A stretch of DNA of 64,000 nt from Pseudomonadota bacterium (GTDB lineage Bacteria; Pseudomonadota; Alphaproteobacteria; Rhizobiales; Xanthobacteraceae): the NCBI GenBank assembly GCA_023387735.1, contig JAEWHP010000012.1:332993-396992 (forward strand), in the 5' to 3' direction. Made by a program: the position numbers and the translations under genes. Every line of letters begins with the position of its first letter. The first letter of the stretch is position 1. The notes under the pieces are model-generated. The model had not been told where the DNA came from. It made no database searches and saw only the letters and a list, made by a program, of their open reading frames with translations. This document shows, one piece after another, positions 1-8,290 of the stretch.

Positions 1-1
1 C

Positions 2-493
2 GGCTTCCAGGAGATGCTGGGCCTGCTCGACGATCACCTCGCGACTCGCCCCTATTTGTTCGGCGGCAGGCCTGCTTTCGGCGACTTCGGCCTTTGGGGA
101 CAACTCTATGAGCTGTGGACCGACCCGACCGCCGGCGCCCTGATCGAAGGCAACGCGCCACATGTGCTCGACTGGATCCACCGCATGCTGTGGCCGCGGG
201 CCGAAGGCGCGTTCGAATCGTGGAAGACGCTGGCGCCGACAATGATGCCGATCCTGACCAGGCAGGTCGGGCGGCAATTCTGGACCTGGACCCTGGCCAA
301 CGAGAAGGCGCTGGCAGAGGCCAAGGATGAATTCAGCGTCACGCTCGGCGACAATGTCTGGATCCAGAAGCCACAGAAATATCACGCAAGATCGCTAGGC
401 ATGCTGCGCGCGAAGTACGCAAGCCTGGCCGACAAGGGGGATCTCGACCTGATCCTCGCGGCCGCGGGTTGCCTTGCCGGATTGCGCGCTTAA
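2..493 (+). CDS. Glutathione S-transferase, C-terminal part (5' end outside window)
   Basis: The frame is open from base 2 and runs into the first in-frame ATG at 14, so the gene starts upstream of the window. The visible residues match the all-helical C-terminal domain of the glutathione S-transferase superfamily, including a stretch reading YLFGGRPAFGDFGLWGQL that forms the usual domain core (F/GDFxL motif). The thioredoxin-like N-terminal domain, which binds glutathione, is not in the window, so catalytic residues cannot be judged. The SDR gene follows 32 bases downstream on the same strand and may be co-transcribed. The family call is firm but the substrate is unknown. Confidence 0.8.
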   Translation, partial: GFQEMLGLLDDHLATRPYLFGGRPAFGDFGLWGQLYELWTDPTAGALIEGNAPHVLDWIHRMLWPRAEGAFESWKTLAPTMMPILTRQVGRQFWTWTLANEKALAEAKDEFSVTLGDNVWIQKPQKYHARSLGMLRAKYASLADKGDLDLILAAAGCLAGLRA

Positions 494-525
494 GTACCAG
501 TTTCCGACCATTCGAGGATCGCGCC

Positions 526-1227
526 ATGGAAATTCCGAAATACAAGACCGCCCTCATCGTCGGCGCCGGCGAAGGCTTGAGCGCATCGCTGGCGCGGCTA
601 TTTGCGCGTGAAGGCATCAAGGTTGCGCTCGCCGCGCGCAAGATCGAGAAACTCGGCGCGCTCTGCACCGAAACCAAGGCCCGCGCCTTTGCCTGCAATG
701 CCACCGAGGCCGAAGAGGTCGAGCGTCTCTTTGGCATGGTCGAGCGCGAGATCGGCACGCCCGACCTCGTGGTCTATAACGCCAGCGGACGGGCGCGCGG
801 CGCCTTCACCGACCTGGTGCCGGCGGATGTCGCCAACGCCATTGCGGTTTCGGCCTTTGGCGGCTTTCTGGTGGCGCAGCAGGCGGCGCAGCGCATGCTG
901 CCCAACAAGAGCGGCGCGATCCTGTTCACCGGCGCTTCCGCCAGCGTCAAGGGCTATCCGCAGTCGGCGCCGTTCGCGATGGGCAAGTTCGCACTGCGCG
1001 GGCTCGCCCAGAGCATGGCCCGCGAATTGTCGCCACAGGGAATTCACGTGGCGCATTTCGTCATCGACGGCGGCATCCGCAGCGCGACCCGTACCGAGCC
1101 TGCGGATAAACCTGACTCGATGCTCGATCCCGACGCCATTGCCTTGAGCTACTGGAATGTGCTGCAACAGCCGCGAAGCGCCTGGACCTGGGAAGTCGAA
1201 CTGCGGCCGTGGGTGGAGAAGTTCTGA
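526..1227 (+). CDS. SDR-family protein lacking the catalytic Tyr
   Basis: A 233-residue Rossmann-fold protein of the short-chain dehydrogenase/reductase superfamily. The nucleotide-binding glycine motif is GAGEGLSAS near the N-terminus, and an NASGRARG stretch stands for the usual NAG motif. The catalytic YxxxK is replaced by FAMGK (TTC codon), so the general acid Tyr is missing while the Lys is kept; the preceding Ser-rich strand (TGASASVKG) is present. The start at 526 is preferred over 469 because GAGG-like GAGGAT lies about 7 bases upstream and homology begins there. It may act as a reductase of unusual mechanism or as a non-catalytic binding protein. Substrate unknown. Confidence 0.85.
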   Translation: MEIPKYKTALIVGAGEGLSASLARLFAREGIKVALAARKIEKLGALCTETKARAFACNATEAEEVERLFGMVEREIGTPDLVVYNASGRARGAFTDLVPADVANAIAVSAFGGFLVAQQAAQRMLPNKSGAILFTGASASVKGYPQSAPFAMGKFALRGLAQSMARELSPQGIHVAHFVIDGGIRSATRTEPADKPDSMLDPDAIALSYWNVLQQPRSAWTWEVELRPWVEKF

Positions 1228-1236
1228 GGTGAGGCA

Positions 1237-1338
1237 GTCATTCCGGGATGGTCCGAAGGACCAGACCCGGAATCTCGAGATTCTCAGGGGCGCAAGGGGC
1301 GCCCCGTAGTTCGATGCTTCGCATCGCCCCGGAATGAC
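1237..1338. repeat. Dispersed palindromic repeat, family A copy 1
   Basis: An imperfect palindrome with outer arms GTCATTCCGGG and CCCCGGAATGAC. Inner segments read ACCAGACCCGGAATCTCGAGATT. A second copy is at 43853-43933 with the same arms and core. Both lie between genes. The function is not known; it may form a hairpin in RNA. Confidence 0.8.
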
Positions 1339-1388
1339 GGACCCAGAAGAAATGCAGGGCGCGCAATAACAATAACAAAGGGAGCGAC

Positions 1389-2219
1389 ATGACTACCGAG
1401 ACCAGGATCGACACCGGCACCGATGAACTGCTCTGCGTGATCCGCGAGCGCGTCGCCATCATCACGCTGAACCGCCCCGAGGCGCGCAATTCCCTGTCGG
1501 ATAATCTGACGCCGGCCTTGCGCAACATGATCAAGGCCTGCGGCGAGAATCCCGATGTCGGCGTGCTGCTGCTCACCGGTGCCGGCACCGCGTTCTGCGC
1601 CGGCGGCAATGTCAAGGGCATGGGCGCGAACCGCGACAAGAAGAAGCTCGAAATGTCCCATGACGAACGGGTCGCCGATCTGCAGGAGCGGCAGCGGCTT
1701 TTGACCGGCGCGCTGGTCTCGGTGCGCAAGCCGACCATCGCCGCCCTGCCCGGCCCCGCGGTCGGCGCCGGCCTCGCACTGGCGATGGCCTGCGATATCA
1801 GGATCGCGGCGCAATCGGCGTTCCTCTCCACCGGCTATCTCAAGGTCGGCCTCAGCGGCGATTACGGCATTGCCTGGCTGCTGACGCGGCTGGTCGGCAC
1901 GTCGCGGGCGCGGGAACTGATGTTCACCTGCGACAGGGTCGATGCGGCCAAATGCGAGGCGATCGGCCTGGTGAACCGCGTGGTCCCTGACGACAAGCTG
2001 CAGGCGGAAGCCTTCGCGCTCGCCAAATCGATCGCCGAGGGACCTACGATCGCGATCCGCTACATGAAGGATAATCTCGACGAAGCCCTGATGTTCGACT
2101 TCGCCACCGCCCGCGATCACGAGGCCGAGCGCATGATCCGAACGCAGGTGACGGCCGACCACAAGGAAGCCGTGCAGGCGTTCATCGAGAAGCGCAAGCC
2201 GGTGTTCAGGGGGATTTGA
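1389..2219 (+). CDS. Enoyl-CoA hydratase/isomerase (crotonase) family protein
   Basis: A 276-residue crotonase-fold protein. The oxyanion-hole segment (FCAGGNVKGM) and the GPAVGAGLALAMACDI segment are clear. The two glutamates that catalyse hydration in rat crotonase (in GGGCE and in QPE) are not conserved: the positions read GAGLA and a GYLK stretch. An Asp is present in GLSGD, where PaaG-type isomerases carry their catalytic Asp. The protein is therefore more likely an enoyl-CoA isomerase or another crotonase reaction than a classical hydratase. An A-rich leader ending in AACAAAGGGAGCGAC precedes the ATG, giving a strong ribosome-binding site. A terminator follows. Confidence 0.85.
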   Translation: MTTETRIDTGTDELLCVIRERVAIITLNRPEARNSLSDNLTPALRNMIKACGENPDVGVLLLTGAGTAFCAGGNVKGMGANRDKKKLEMSHDERVADLQERQRLLTGALVSVRKPTIAALPGPAVGAGLALAMACDIRIAAQSAFLSTGYLKVGLSGDYGIAWLLTRLVGTSRARELMFTCDRVDAAKCEAIGLVNRVVPDDKLQAEAFALAKSIAEGPTIAIRYMKDNLDEALMFDFATARDHEAERMIRTQVTADHKEAVQAFIEKRKPVFRGI

Positions 2220-2230
2220 ACAGAGAAAAA

Positions 2231-2260
2231 AGCCCGGTTCTGGAGGGGCAGAACCGGGCT
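2231..2260. terminator. Bidirectional intrinsic terminator
   Basis: A 12-bp perfect stem (AGCCCGGTTCTG / CAGAACCGGGCT) with a 6-base loop lies between two convergent genes. Read on the minus strand it is followed by a run of T (complement of GAAAAA), typical of a rho-independent terminator for the GNAT gene. Read on the plus strand the T tract is weak. Confidence 0.8.
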
Positions 2261-2268
2261 CAGTCTTG

Positions 2269-2892
2269 TCAAGCCGCAAGCGAGGACATTGCGCCGGGAG
2301 AGACGGCGGCGAGCCGCCAACTGGCGCATGGGATTTCCTGCGGTTCGACGACGTGGATCTCTTTCTGGAAGCGCACCAGCTTCCAGTCACCGGGCGTATT
2401 GGTGAAGGCGTAACCGGACTTGCGGGCAAGCGCGATCATGGCGTCGTTCGAGCGCAGCGTGTCGCCGAACAGTCGCGAAGCGCCGAACGAAGCCGCGCGG
2501 CATTCGAGGTTCTTCAGCAGCGCCTTGCCGATGCCGTGACCCTGCCAGCGGTCATCGATCGACAGGCCGAACTCGATGGATGACGTGTTACTGTCGAACG
2601 CATAGCGCGCCTCGCCGACGATGGTCTCGCGACCGTCAACCGGCATGGTCGCCACGACACTAAACCGGTCCGCCTCGCCGACATGGATGAAATCCGCAAG
2701 CAGCGACGGTGGCAGTTCACTGGCCGCGCCGAGGAAACGGTTGTAGCGGGAGCGGGTCGTGAGCGCGCGGAAATAACCCTGAAGCGCCCCGGCATCCCGC
2801 GGCTCGACAAAGCGCACGGTGACGGCATCGCCATTCCGTGCATGCAGCACGTCGGAATATTGCCTGAGATCGTCGAGACGCATGGTGCTCAT
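2269..2892 (-). CDS. GNAT-family N-acetyltransferase
   Basis: A 207-residue protein with an acyl-CoA-binding GNAT core: strand reading SIEFGLSIDDRWQGHGIGKALL contains the (Q/R)xxGxG/A signature (QGHGIG). The preceding VRFVEPRDAGALQGYFRAL segment is the usual N-terminal strand-helix. The ATG at 2892 is chosen because GGGAGCG lies upstream and family similarity begins there; the longer open frame to 3090 is compositional. The acceptor is unknown. It is convergent with the crotonase gene and upstream of the DUF1127 gene on the same strand. Confidence 0.85.
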   Translation of the reverse strand: MSTMRLDDLRQYSDVLHARNGDAVTVRFVEPRDAGALQGYFRALTTRSRYNRFLGAASELPPSLLADFIHVGEADRFSVVATMPVDGRETIVGEARYAFDSNTSSIEFGLSIDDRWQGHGIGKALLKNLECRAASFGASRLFGDTLRSNDAMIALARKSGYAFTNTPGDWKLVRFQKEIHVVEPQEIPCASWRLAAVSPGAMSSLAA

Positions 2893-2962
2893 CGGTCGCT
2901 CCCGCGGAGCTAAGAGAAAACGGCCGGCGTCCCTGCGAAGGCGGCGCCGGCCTGGCTGCTGC

Positions 2963-3166
2963 TCAAGCCCGCCAGAACGGCTTTTCGGCCTCGTAGGCGA
3001 TGTCGCTCCAGGAGATGCCGATGTCGTGCAGCTCCCGCGCCGACCACTGGGCCAACTCGCGGCGCGACCGGTAGCGCTGCCGCCAGACATGGAGGGTTTC
3101 GGCGACCTGGGTCAAAAAGCCCGCACCATGATGATTTATCATCGATTCATGCGTATAAGTGGACAT
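2963..3166 (-). CDS. DUF1127 domain small protein
   Basis: A 67-residue protein whose C-terminal half carries the DUF1127 pattern: an Arg-rich helix (WRQRYRSRRELAQWS) followed by ARELHDIGISWSDI. In this family such small basic proteins are linked to RNA metabolism and stress or phosphate responses in alphaproteobacteria, but the role of this member is not known. The ATG at 3166 has AAGGAG about 8 bases upstream. It is divergent from the LysR gene across 114 bases, so the two may share a regulatory region. Confidence 0.85.
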   Translation of the reverse strand: MSTYTHESMINHHGAGFLTQVAETLHVWRQRYRSRRELAQWSARELHDIGISWSDIAYEAEKPFWRA

Positions 3167-3280
3167 TTGAGGCTCCTTTGGTAATCTGTTGGCGCTAATA
3201 TCTGCGCAATCCGAACCTTCCACAAACGACACTTTGTACCGTTTCGGATGATATAAGCTCATGCATTTGGGGAGTGCGGA

Positions 3281-4180
3281 ATGACCGCCAGGCTGCCGTC
3301 GCTGAACGGGCTGCGCGCCTTCGAGGCCGCGGCCCGGCATTTGAGCTTCACGCAGGCGGCGTCCGAGTTGAACGTCACGCAGACCGCGATCAGCCATCAG
3401 ATCAAGCGGCTGGAGGAAGAACTCGGGGTTCGGCTGTTCATCCGCCAGAACCGCTCGCTGACGCTGACCCAGCAGGCGCAGGAATATCTCCCCGGCATCC
3501 GCGCCGCCTTCAACGACCTGCGGCTCGCAACCGACCGGCTGCTGCGGAAGGACGACGACCACGTGCTGACGGTCTCGACGCTGGCCTCGCTCGCGGCCAA
3601 ATGGCTGCTGCCGCGGCTATCCGCATTCCAGGAGGCCCATCCCGGCATCGACGTGCGCATCACCACCTCGACCAATCTGGTCGACTTCCAGCGCGACAAT
3701 GTCGACGCCGCGATCCGCTACGGCCGTGGCCAATGGCCGGGCCTGCGCGCCGACTGGCTGCTGGCGGACGAGCTTTTCCCGGTGTGCAGCCCGGCGCTGC
3801 TGCAGGGAAACAAGCCGCTGAAATGCCCCGAGGACCTTAAGGAGCACGTTCTGCTGCACACCAGCAACTTCAACAGCGACGACTGGCGGCTCTGGCTGTG
3901 GGCGGCCGGCCTGCCGGCGGATTTTTCCAAGCAGCCCGGCGTGACCTTCGACATGATCTTCATGACGGTGCAGGCCGCGATCGACGGCGTCGGCGTCGCG
4001 ATGGGCCGCACGGCTTACGTGCAGGAAGACATCGCCAGGGGACGCCTCGTGGTTCCCTTCAAGATCACGCTGCCGGTCGATGCCGGATTCTACCTGGTCT
4101 CGCCTGCGGGACGGACCGATCCGCCAAAGCTGTCAGCCTTCCGGCAATGGCTGCTCGCCTCGGTGCAAAGCAAGCCGTGA
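3281..4180 (+). CDS. LysR-type regulator, GcvA-like
   Basis: A 299-residue regulator. The N-terminal winged helix-turn-helix spans about residues 5-65 and reads LNGLRAFEAAARHLSFTQA, then SELNVTQTAISHQIKRLEEELG, typical of the GcvA/AmpR branch. The remainder is a periplasmic-binding-fold effector domain. It stands 176 bases upstream of tcuA in the same direction. In Salmonella the LysR protein TcuR activates the tcu genes, so a role as local tricarballylate or related-acid regulator is plausible by context only. It could instead serve a distant target. Confidence 0.9.
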   Translation: MTARLPSLNGLRAFEAAARHLSFTQAASELNVTQTAISHQIKRLEEELGVRLFIRQNRSLTLTQQAQEYLPGIRAAFNDLRLATDRLLRKDDDHVLTVSTLASLAAKWLLPRLSAFQEAHPGIDVRITTSTNLVDFQRDNVDAAIRYGRGQWPGLRADWLLADELFPVCSPALLQGNKPLKCPEDLKEHVLLHTSNFNSDDWRLWLWAAGLPADFSKQPGVTFDMIFMTVQAAIDGVGVAMGRTAYVQEDIARGRLVVPFKITLPVDAGFYLVSPAGRTDPPKLSAFRQWLLASVQSKP

Positions 4181-4356
4181 CGCAACAGATATTCCGCACG
4201 GCGCGACGCATGCGACATCGTCGCATGGCGATGCGATTCACACTGCAAGAGACGCGTGACGCGGTCGCCGCAGCAGGCTAGAAAATCGCCGGGCGGATGG
4301 ATCGGCCCGGCCGCGCGCCGGTTTGATTTCCATGCCAACAACGATAACAAGAGTGC

Positions 4357-5757
4357 ATGGTCGATCTCTCCAGAAAATTCGATGTGCTTGTGATCGGCGG
4401 CGGCAACGCCGCCTTGTGCGCCGCCATCAGCGCCCGCCGCGCCGGGGCTTCCGTGCTGGTGCTGGAGGGCGCGCCGAAATTCTATCGCGGCGGCAATACC
4501 CGACACACCCGCAACATGCGCTGCGCCCACGATGCGGCGACCGAGATTCTCACCGGGCCCTACACGGAAGAGGAATTCTGGGACGATTTGCTGCGCCTGA
4601 CCGGCGGGCAGACCGACGAAGAGCTGGCGAAATTCATGATCAGGGAGTCCAAGGACATCCTGAACTGGATCGTCGAACAGGGCGTGCGCTGGCAACCCTC
4701 GCTCGGCGGCACGCTGAGCCTTGGCCGCACCAATTCGTTCTTCCTCGGCGGTGGCCGGGCGATGCTGAACGCGCTCTATCTCACCGCCGAAAAGCTCGGT
4801 GTCGAGATCGTCTACGATGCCGAGGTCATCGACCTCCATATCGAGGACGGCATGTTCCTGTCTGCGCGGCTGAAGCAGCCGATCGATGGCGCAACCGAGA
4901 TCCGCGCTTCGGCGCTGGTGGCGGCTGCCGGCGGGTTCGAGGCCAACATCGAATGGCTGAAGGAGTATTGGGGCGAGGCCGCCGACAATTTCCTGATCCG
5001 CGGCACGCCCTATAACCGTGGCTCGATTCTCAGGATGCTGCTCGACAAGGGCGTGCAGGACATCGGCGATCCCACCCAATGCCACGCGGTTGCCATCGAT
5101 GCCCGCGCGCCGAAATTCGACGGCGGCATCATTACCCGCCACGACTCGGTCGTGTTCGGCATCGTCGTCAACAAGCACGCCCAGCGCTTCTACGACGAGG
5201 GCGAGGACATCTGGCCAAAGCGCTATGCGATCTGGGGCCGGCTGGTGGCGGCGCAACCCGACCAGATCGCCTTCATCATTTTTGATTCGAGCGTCGTCAC
5301 CAGCTTCATGCCGACGCTGTTCCCGCCGATCGGCGCGCCGACGATTGCGGAACTCGCCGGCAAGCTCGAACTCGACCCGGCCGCGCTGGAAAAGACCATC
5401 ACCGACTTCAACGCCGCGGTGCAGCCAGGTACGTTCGACCATACCATCCTCGACGACTGCCGCACCGAAGGCATCACGCCGGCGAAGACGCACTGGGCGC
5501 GAAAGATCGAGCACGCGCCTTATCTGGCGTACCCGGTGCGGCCCGGCATCACCTTCACCTATCTCGGCACCCGCGTGAACAAGCAGTCGCGCATGGTGAT
5601 GAAGGACGGCAAACCCTCCGCCAACATGTTCGCGGCCGGCGAGATCATGGCCGGCAACGTGCTCGGCAAGGGCTACGCCGCCGGCATCGGCATGACCATC
5701 GGCAGCGTGTTCGGCCGGGTGGCGGGACGGGAAGCAGCGCGGAATGCGAAGAACTGA
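4357..5757 (+). CDS. tcuA: FAD-dependent tricarballylate dehydrogenase
   Basis: A 466-residue flavoprotein of the fumarate reductase/succinate dehydrogenase flavoprotein type. The dinucleotide fold is at residues about 8-30 (VLVIGGGNAALCAA). A second FAD segment is near the C-terminus (MFAAGEIMAGNVLGKGYAAGIG). In Salmonella, TcuA oxidises tricarballylate to cis-aconitate and TcuB re-oxidises the flavin. Here tcuB follows after 27 bases, supporting the pair. The ATG at 4357 gives the first dinucleotide fold at the normal distance; an A-rich leader with AACAAGAG lies before it. Confidence 0.9.
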   Translation: MVDLSRKFDVLVIGGGNAALCAAISARRAGASVLVLEGAPKFYRGGNTRHTRNMRCAHDAATEILTGPYTEEEFWDDLLRLTGGQTDEELAKFMIRESKDILNWIVEQGVRWQPSLGGTLSLGRTNSFFLGGGRAMLNALYLTAEKLGVEIVYDAEVIDLHIEDGMFLSARLKQPIDGATEIRASALVAAAGGFEANIEWLKEYWGEAADNFLIRGTPYNRGSILRMLLDKGVQDIGDPTQCHAVAIDARAPKFDGGIITRHDSVVFGIVVNKHAQRFYDEGEDIWPKRYAIWGRLVAAQPDQIAFIIFDSSVVTSFMPTLFPPIGAPTIAELAGKLELDPAALEKTITDFNAAVQPGTFDHTILDDCRTEGITPAKTHWARKIEHAPYLAYPVRPGITFTYLGTRVNKQSRMVMKDGKPSANMFAAGEIMAGNVLGKGYAAGIGMTIGSVFGRVAGREAARNAKN

Positions 5758-5784
5758 GATGTCGGGACGGGAAACAGCATAGCG

Positions 5785-6900
5785 ATGCACGGAACGAGAA
5801 TCCTGGAGGAAGCCGACCGTCTGATGACGGTCTGCAATTCCTGCCGCTATTGCGAAGGTCTGTGCGCAGTATTTCCGGCGATGGAAATGCGACGCGCATT
5901 CTCCGACGGCGACCTCAACTACCTCGCCAATCTCTGCCATTCCTGCGGCGCCTGCTACACCGACTGCCAGTTCTCGCCGCCGCATGAATTCAACGTCAAT
6001 GTGCCGCAGACGCTGGCCGTGGCGCGGGCCGATTCCTATGCGGCCTACGCGTGGCCGCGCGCGTTGTCGGGCGCATTCGCGCGCAACGGCCTCGTCATCA
6101 GCCTGGTTGCCGCGCTCAGCGTCGGCGCTTTCATATTCGGCTTTGCCGCCTACCATGATCGCCAGGTTCTGTTCGGCGTCCATACCGGGCCGGGTGCGTT
6201 CTACAAGCTGATGCCGCACAACGCGATGGCGGGCCTGTTCGGCGCGGCGTTCCTTTATGCAATCGTGGCCCTCGTCATGGGCGTCCGCGCCTTCTGGCGC
6301 GACATCGGCGAACCCGTCGGCATGAAGGCCGACGCGGGCGCGCTGCTGCAGGCGATCCGCGACGCCGGCGAACTGCGCTATCTCGACGGCGGCGGGGTCG
6401 GCTGCTTCAACGAGGACGACCGCCCGACCGATCGCCGCAAGCTTTATCACCACCTGACGTTCTACGGCTTTGCGCTGTGCTTCGCCTCGACCTGCGTCGC
6501 CACGCTCTATCATTATCTGCTGGCGCGGGAAGCGCCCTATCCGTGGTGGGATCTGCCGGTGGTGCTGGGAACGCTCGGCGGCATCGGATTGCTGATCGGG
6601 CCGATCGGCCTGCTGATCGAGAAATCGAAGCGCGATCCCGTATTGATGGACGGGACCCGCTACGGCATGGACGTCGCCTTCATCGTGATGCTGTTCCTCA
6701 CCAGCCTGACCGGCCTCGCACTGCTGGTGCTGCGCGAGACCGCCGCGATGGGCCCGCTGCTGGCGCTGCATCTCGGCGTGGTGTTCTCGCTGTTCGTCAC
6801 CATGCCCTACGGCAAGTTCGTGCACGGGATCTACCGGTTCGTGGCGCTGGTGCGGTACGCCATGGAGCGCAAGGCGATGGCGCACGGAGCAGCGGAGTAG
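5785..6900 (+). CDS. tcuB: Tricarballylate utilisation protein TcuB (iron-sulfur membrane protein)
   Basis: A 371-residue protein. The N-terminal part has two cysteine clusters, CNSCRYCEGLCAVFP and CHSCGACYTDCQFSP, expected to bind iron-sulfur clusters. About five to six hydrophobic segments follow (for example LVISLVAALSVGAFIFGFAA), matching the membrane part that passes electrons to the quinone pool. The family role is to re-oxidise TcuA. The usual transporter gene tcuC is not next to it, so uptake must be by another system or the substrate is different. The name CitB also occurs in databases for this family. Confidence 0.9.
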   Translation: MHGTRILEEADRLMTVCNSCRYCEGLCAVFPAMEMRRAFSDGDLNYLANLCHSCGACYTDCQFSPPHEFNVNVPQTLAVARADSYAAYAWPRALSGAFARNGLVISLVAALSVGAFIFGFAAYHDRQVLFGVHTGPGAFYKLMPHNAMAGLFGAAFLYAIVALVMGVRAFWRDIGEPVGMKADAGALLQAIRDAGELRYLDGGGVGCFNEDDRPTDRRKLYHHLTFYGFALCFASTCVATLYHYLLAREAPYPWWDLPVVLGTLGGIGLLIGPIGLLIEKSKRDPVLMDGTRYGMDVAFIVMLFLTSLTGLALLVLRETAAMGPLLALHLGVVFSLFVTMPYGKFVHGIYRFVALVRYAMERKAMAHGAAE

Positions 6901-7252
6901 CCGCGACCGCTGCCACAGTGTGTTCCGTCATGCCCGCGCAGGCGGGCATCCAGTACGCCGCGGCTTATCGGCTCTATCGCTGCCGTCTCTGGAATACTGG
7001 ATCGTCCGCCCCAGTGCGCAAACGCGCACAAGTCGGACGATGACGAGAGGAGGTTGCTTCGCGTTCTCGCAACACAAATCGCGATGGCTAACCAATCCTT
7101 ACCCGGCCGGATTAACCGTATTTTCAAACTTCGCGGCGTCACTGCCGCGGTTGCCGCCAACCTGCCTCATTGAATCCCAAGATCGTTCTGCGATGTAGGG
7201 CCGAGCATTCGGCCGGCTCTGCTCAGGCATCTTCGTTTGGAAGCGTAAGATC
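6901..7252. other. Intergenic region with one dispersed repeat
   Basis: This 352-base gap contains family B repeat copy 1 (6926-7045) and then a moderately AT-rich stretch leading to the small hypothetical gene at 7253. No convincing ORF, tRNA or terminator was seen in the remainder. Confidence 0.6.
6926..7045. repeat. Dispersed repeat, family B copy 1 (degenerate)
   Basis: It starts with CGTCATGCCCGCGCAGGCGG, contains ATCCAGTACGCCGCGGC and a TCTCTGGAATACTGGATC core, and ends with GATGACG. The same ordered blocks recur at 19607-19711 and 32695-32796. The right arm is less regular here than in the other copies. Confidence 0.75.
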
Positions 7253-7741
7253 ATGATGAGGATCTGTCTCATCGTTATCGGTCTCGGCGTTCTCATTGCC
7301 ATGGAGCTGGGAACGCCATCACGCTCGAAACCAAGCGAGATTGATCCGTTCGAGCAATTGACGCTTGACGCAAGCACATCGGGCGACACCCTGAAGAAGG
7401 GCGATCGGCTGGAAGTGCACCGCATGCCAGAGGAAGCGCCGGTTCAGCCGATTGCACTTGCCGAGCCGATGTCGCCGCCGCGCGATCCGATCGCCATGCT
7501 TGCAGAAGCGAATTCAGGCGTCGTTGGATCCACTCCGAACGCAAAGAGGGACGCGGTCAAAAAGCCCAAGCCTCGGCCGAAAGATGCCGCTCCCGCCAAG
7601 CCACCGCCCAAGCTCGCCAATTCCAGCAAAGCTGCAAAGGCGGAGAAATCGAAGGCGGTGGTCGAGCTCAAGCCCTGCCGTCCAAATGCGTTCGACGAAC
7701 TGCTGCAGGCCCTGAGCCTGTCCTCGCGATGCCAGACATAG
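7253..7741 (+). CDS. Hypothetical protein, signal-anchored, Pro/Lys/Ala-rich
   Basis: A 162-residue protein of unrecognised family. A short hydrophobic N-terminus (MRICLIVIGLGVLIAMEL) could be a signal peptide or membrane anchor. The middle is charged, and residues about 100-140 are rich in Lys, Pro and Ala (KKPKPRPKDAAPAKPPPK), suggesting a disordered periplasmic or wall-spanning linker. The C-terminus has two Cys (CRPNAFDELLQ and SRCQT). The ATG at 7253 has GGAAG about 12 bases upstream. Codon use looks coding, but homologues were not identified. Confidence 0.6.
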   Translation: MMRICLIVIGLGVLIAMELGTPSRSKPSEIDPFEQLTLDASTSGDTLKKGDRLEVHRMPEEAPVQPIALAEPMSPPRDPIAMLAEANSGVVGSTPNAKRDAVKKPKPRPKDAAPAKPPPKLANSSKAAKAEKSKAVVELKPCRPNAFDELLQALSLSSRCQT

Positions 7742-8290
7742 AGGCCGCGGGACGAGCGCAGCTGCATTAGCGGGACGGCGGCGGCGTTGGCTTCGCGTCC
7801 CCGGGATTGGCCGCCGCCTTTTTCTGTGCTCTCCGCTTTTTGGTTGCGGTCTCGAGTGATCTCAATGGCTGCACTTGTGTGTTGAAGGAGGTGCTCAGCA
7901 AATTCTCGAGGCGGTCCTTGTACTCGCGTCCACAAATCCGATCCTTGGCCTTCATTGCTGTACTCCACTGCATTTGCGCAACGCGTCCCGTGACGGTAAT
8001 CGGTGGAGGCGTTGCCTGCCGGAACTAGCGACGGGTCGGGCCTGCAAATTCAAGTCGGGATGCACGATCTGCGGCAGCGTTACTGTCCGATCATCATCCG
8101 GCCAAAATTGGAATCGTGCCTCCCGCGTTCCGCCACAGTTCGCGAATCTTCATCCGCCACGATGTCAATCGGCATGAAATATCATCGCAAGAAATAAAAT
8201 CGCTCGCGCGGTCAGATCATTGGGCTGTGATTTGATGTGGATGACTTGCGGTTCCGCCCTGCCTGCTGTGAACAGGCCGGAGAATGGCGA
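7742..8290. other. Intergenic region with one weak small ORF
   Basis: About 550 bases between the hypothetical gene and the DedA gene. One small minus-strand ORF (7767-7973) is listed separately at low confidence. Plus-strand frames here have no recognisable protein features. Nothing else was seen. Confidence 0.5.
7767..7973 (-). CDS. Possible small hypothetical protein
   Basis: A 68-residue frame with an ATG start and a charged composition: an N-terminal helix-like part (MKAKDRICGREYKDRLENLL) and a basic, Pro-rich tail (KKRRAQKKAAANPGD). An in-frame stop lies upstream, so it cannot be extended far. No clear ribosome-binding site and no family was recognised. It could be a chance ORF in an intergenic gap. 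Confidence 0.35.
   Translation of the reverse strand: MQWSTAMKAKDRICGREYKDRLENLLSTSFNTQVQPLRSLETATKKRRAQKKAAANPGDAKPTPPPSR

Noticed and set aside
4090..6885. A 931-residue minus-strand frame opposite tcuA and tcuB
   Set aside because: It covers two genes with strong family motifs on the other strand and has His/Arg-rich composition without recognised domains.
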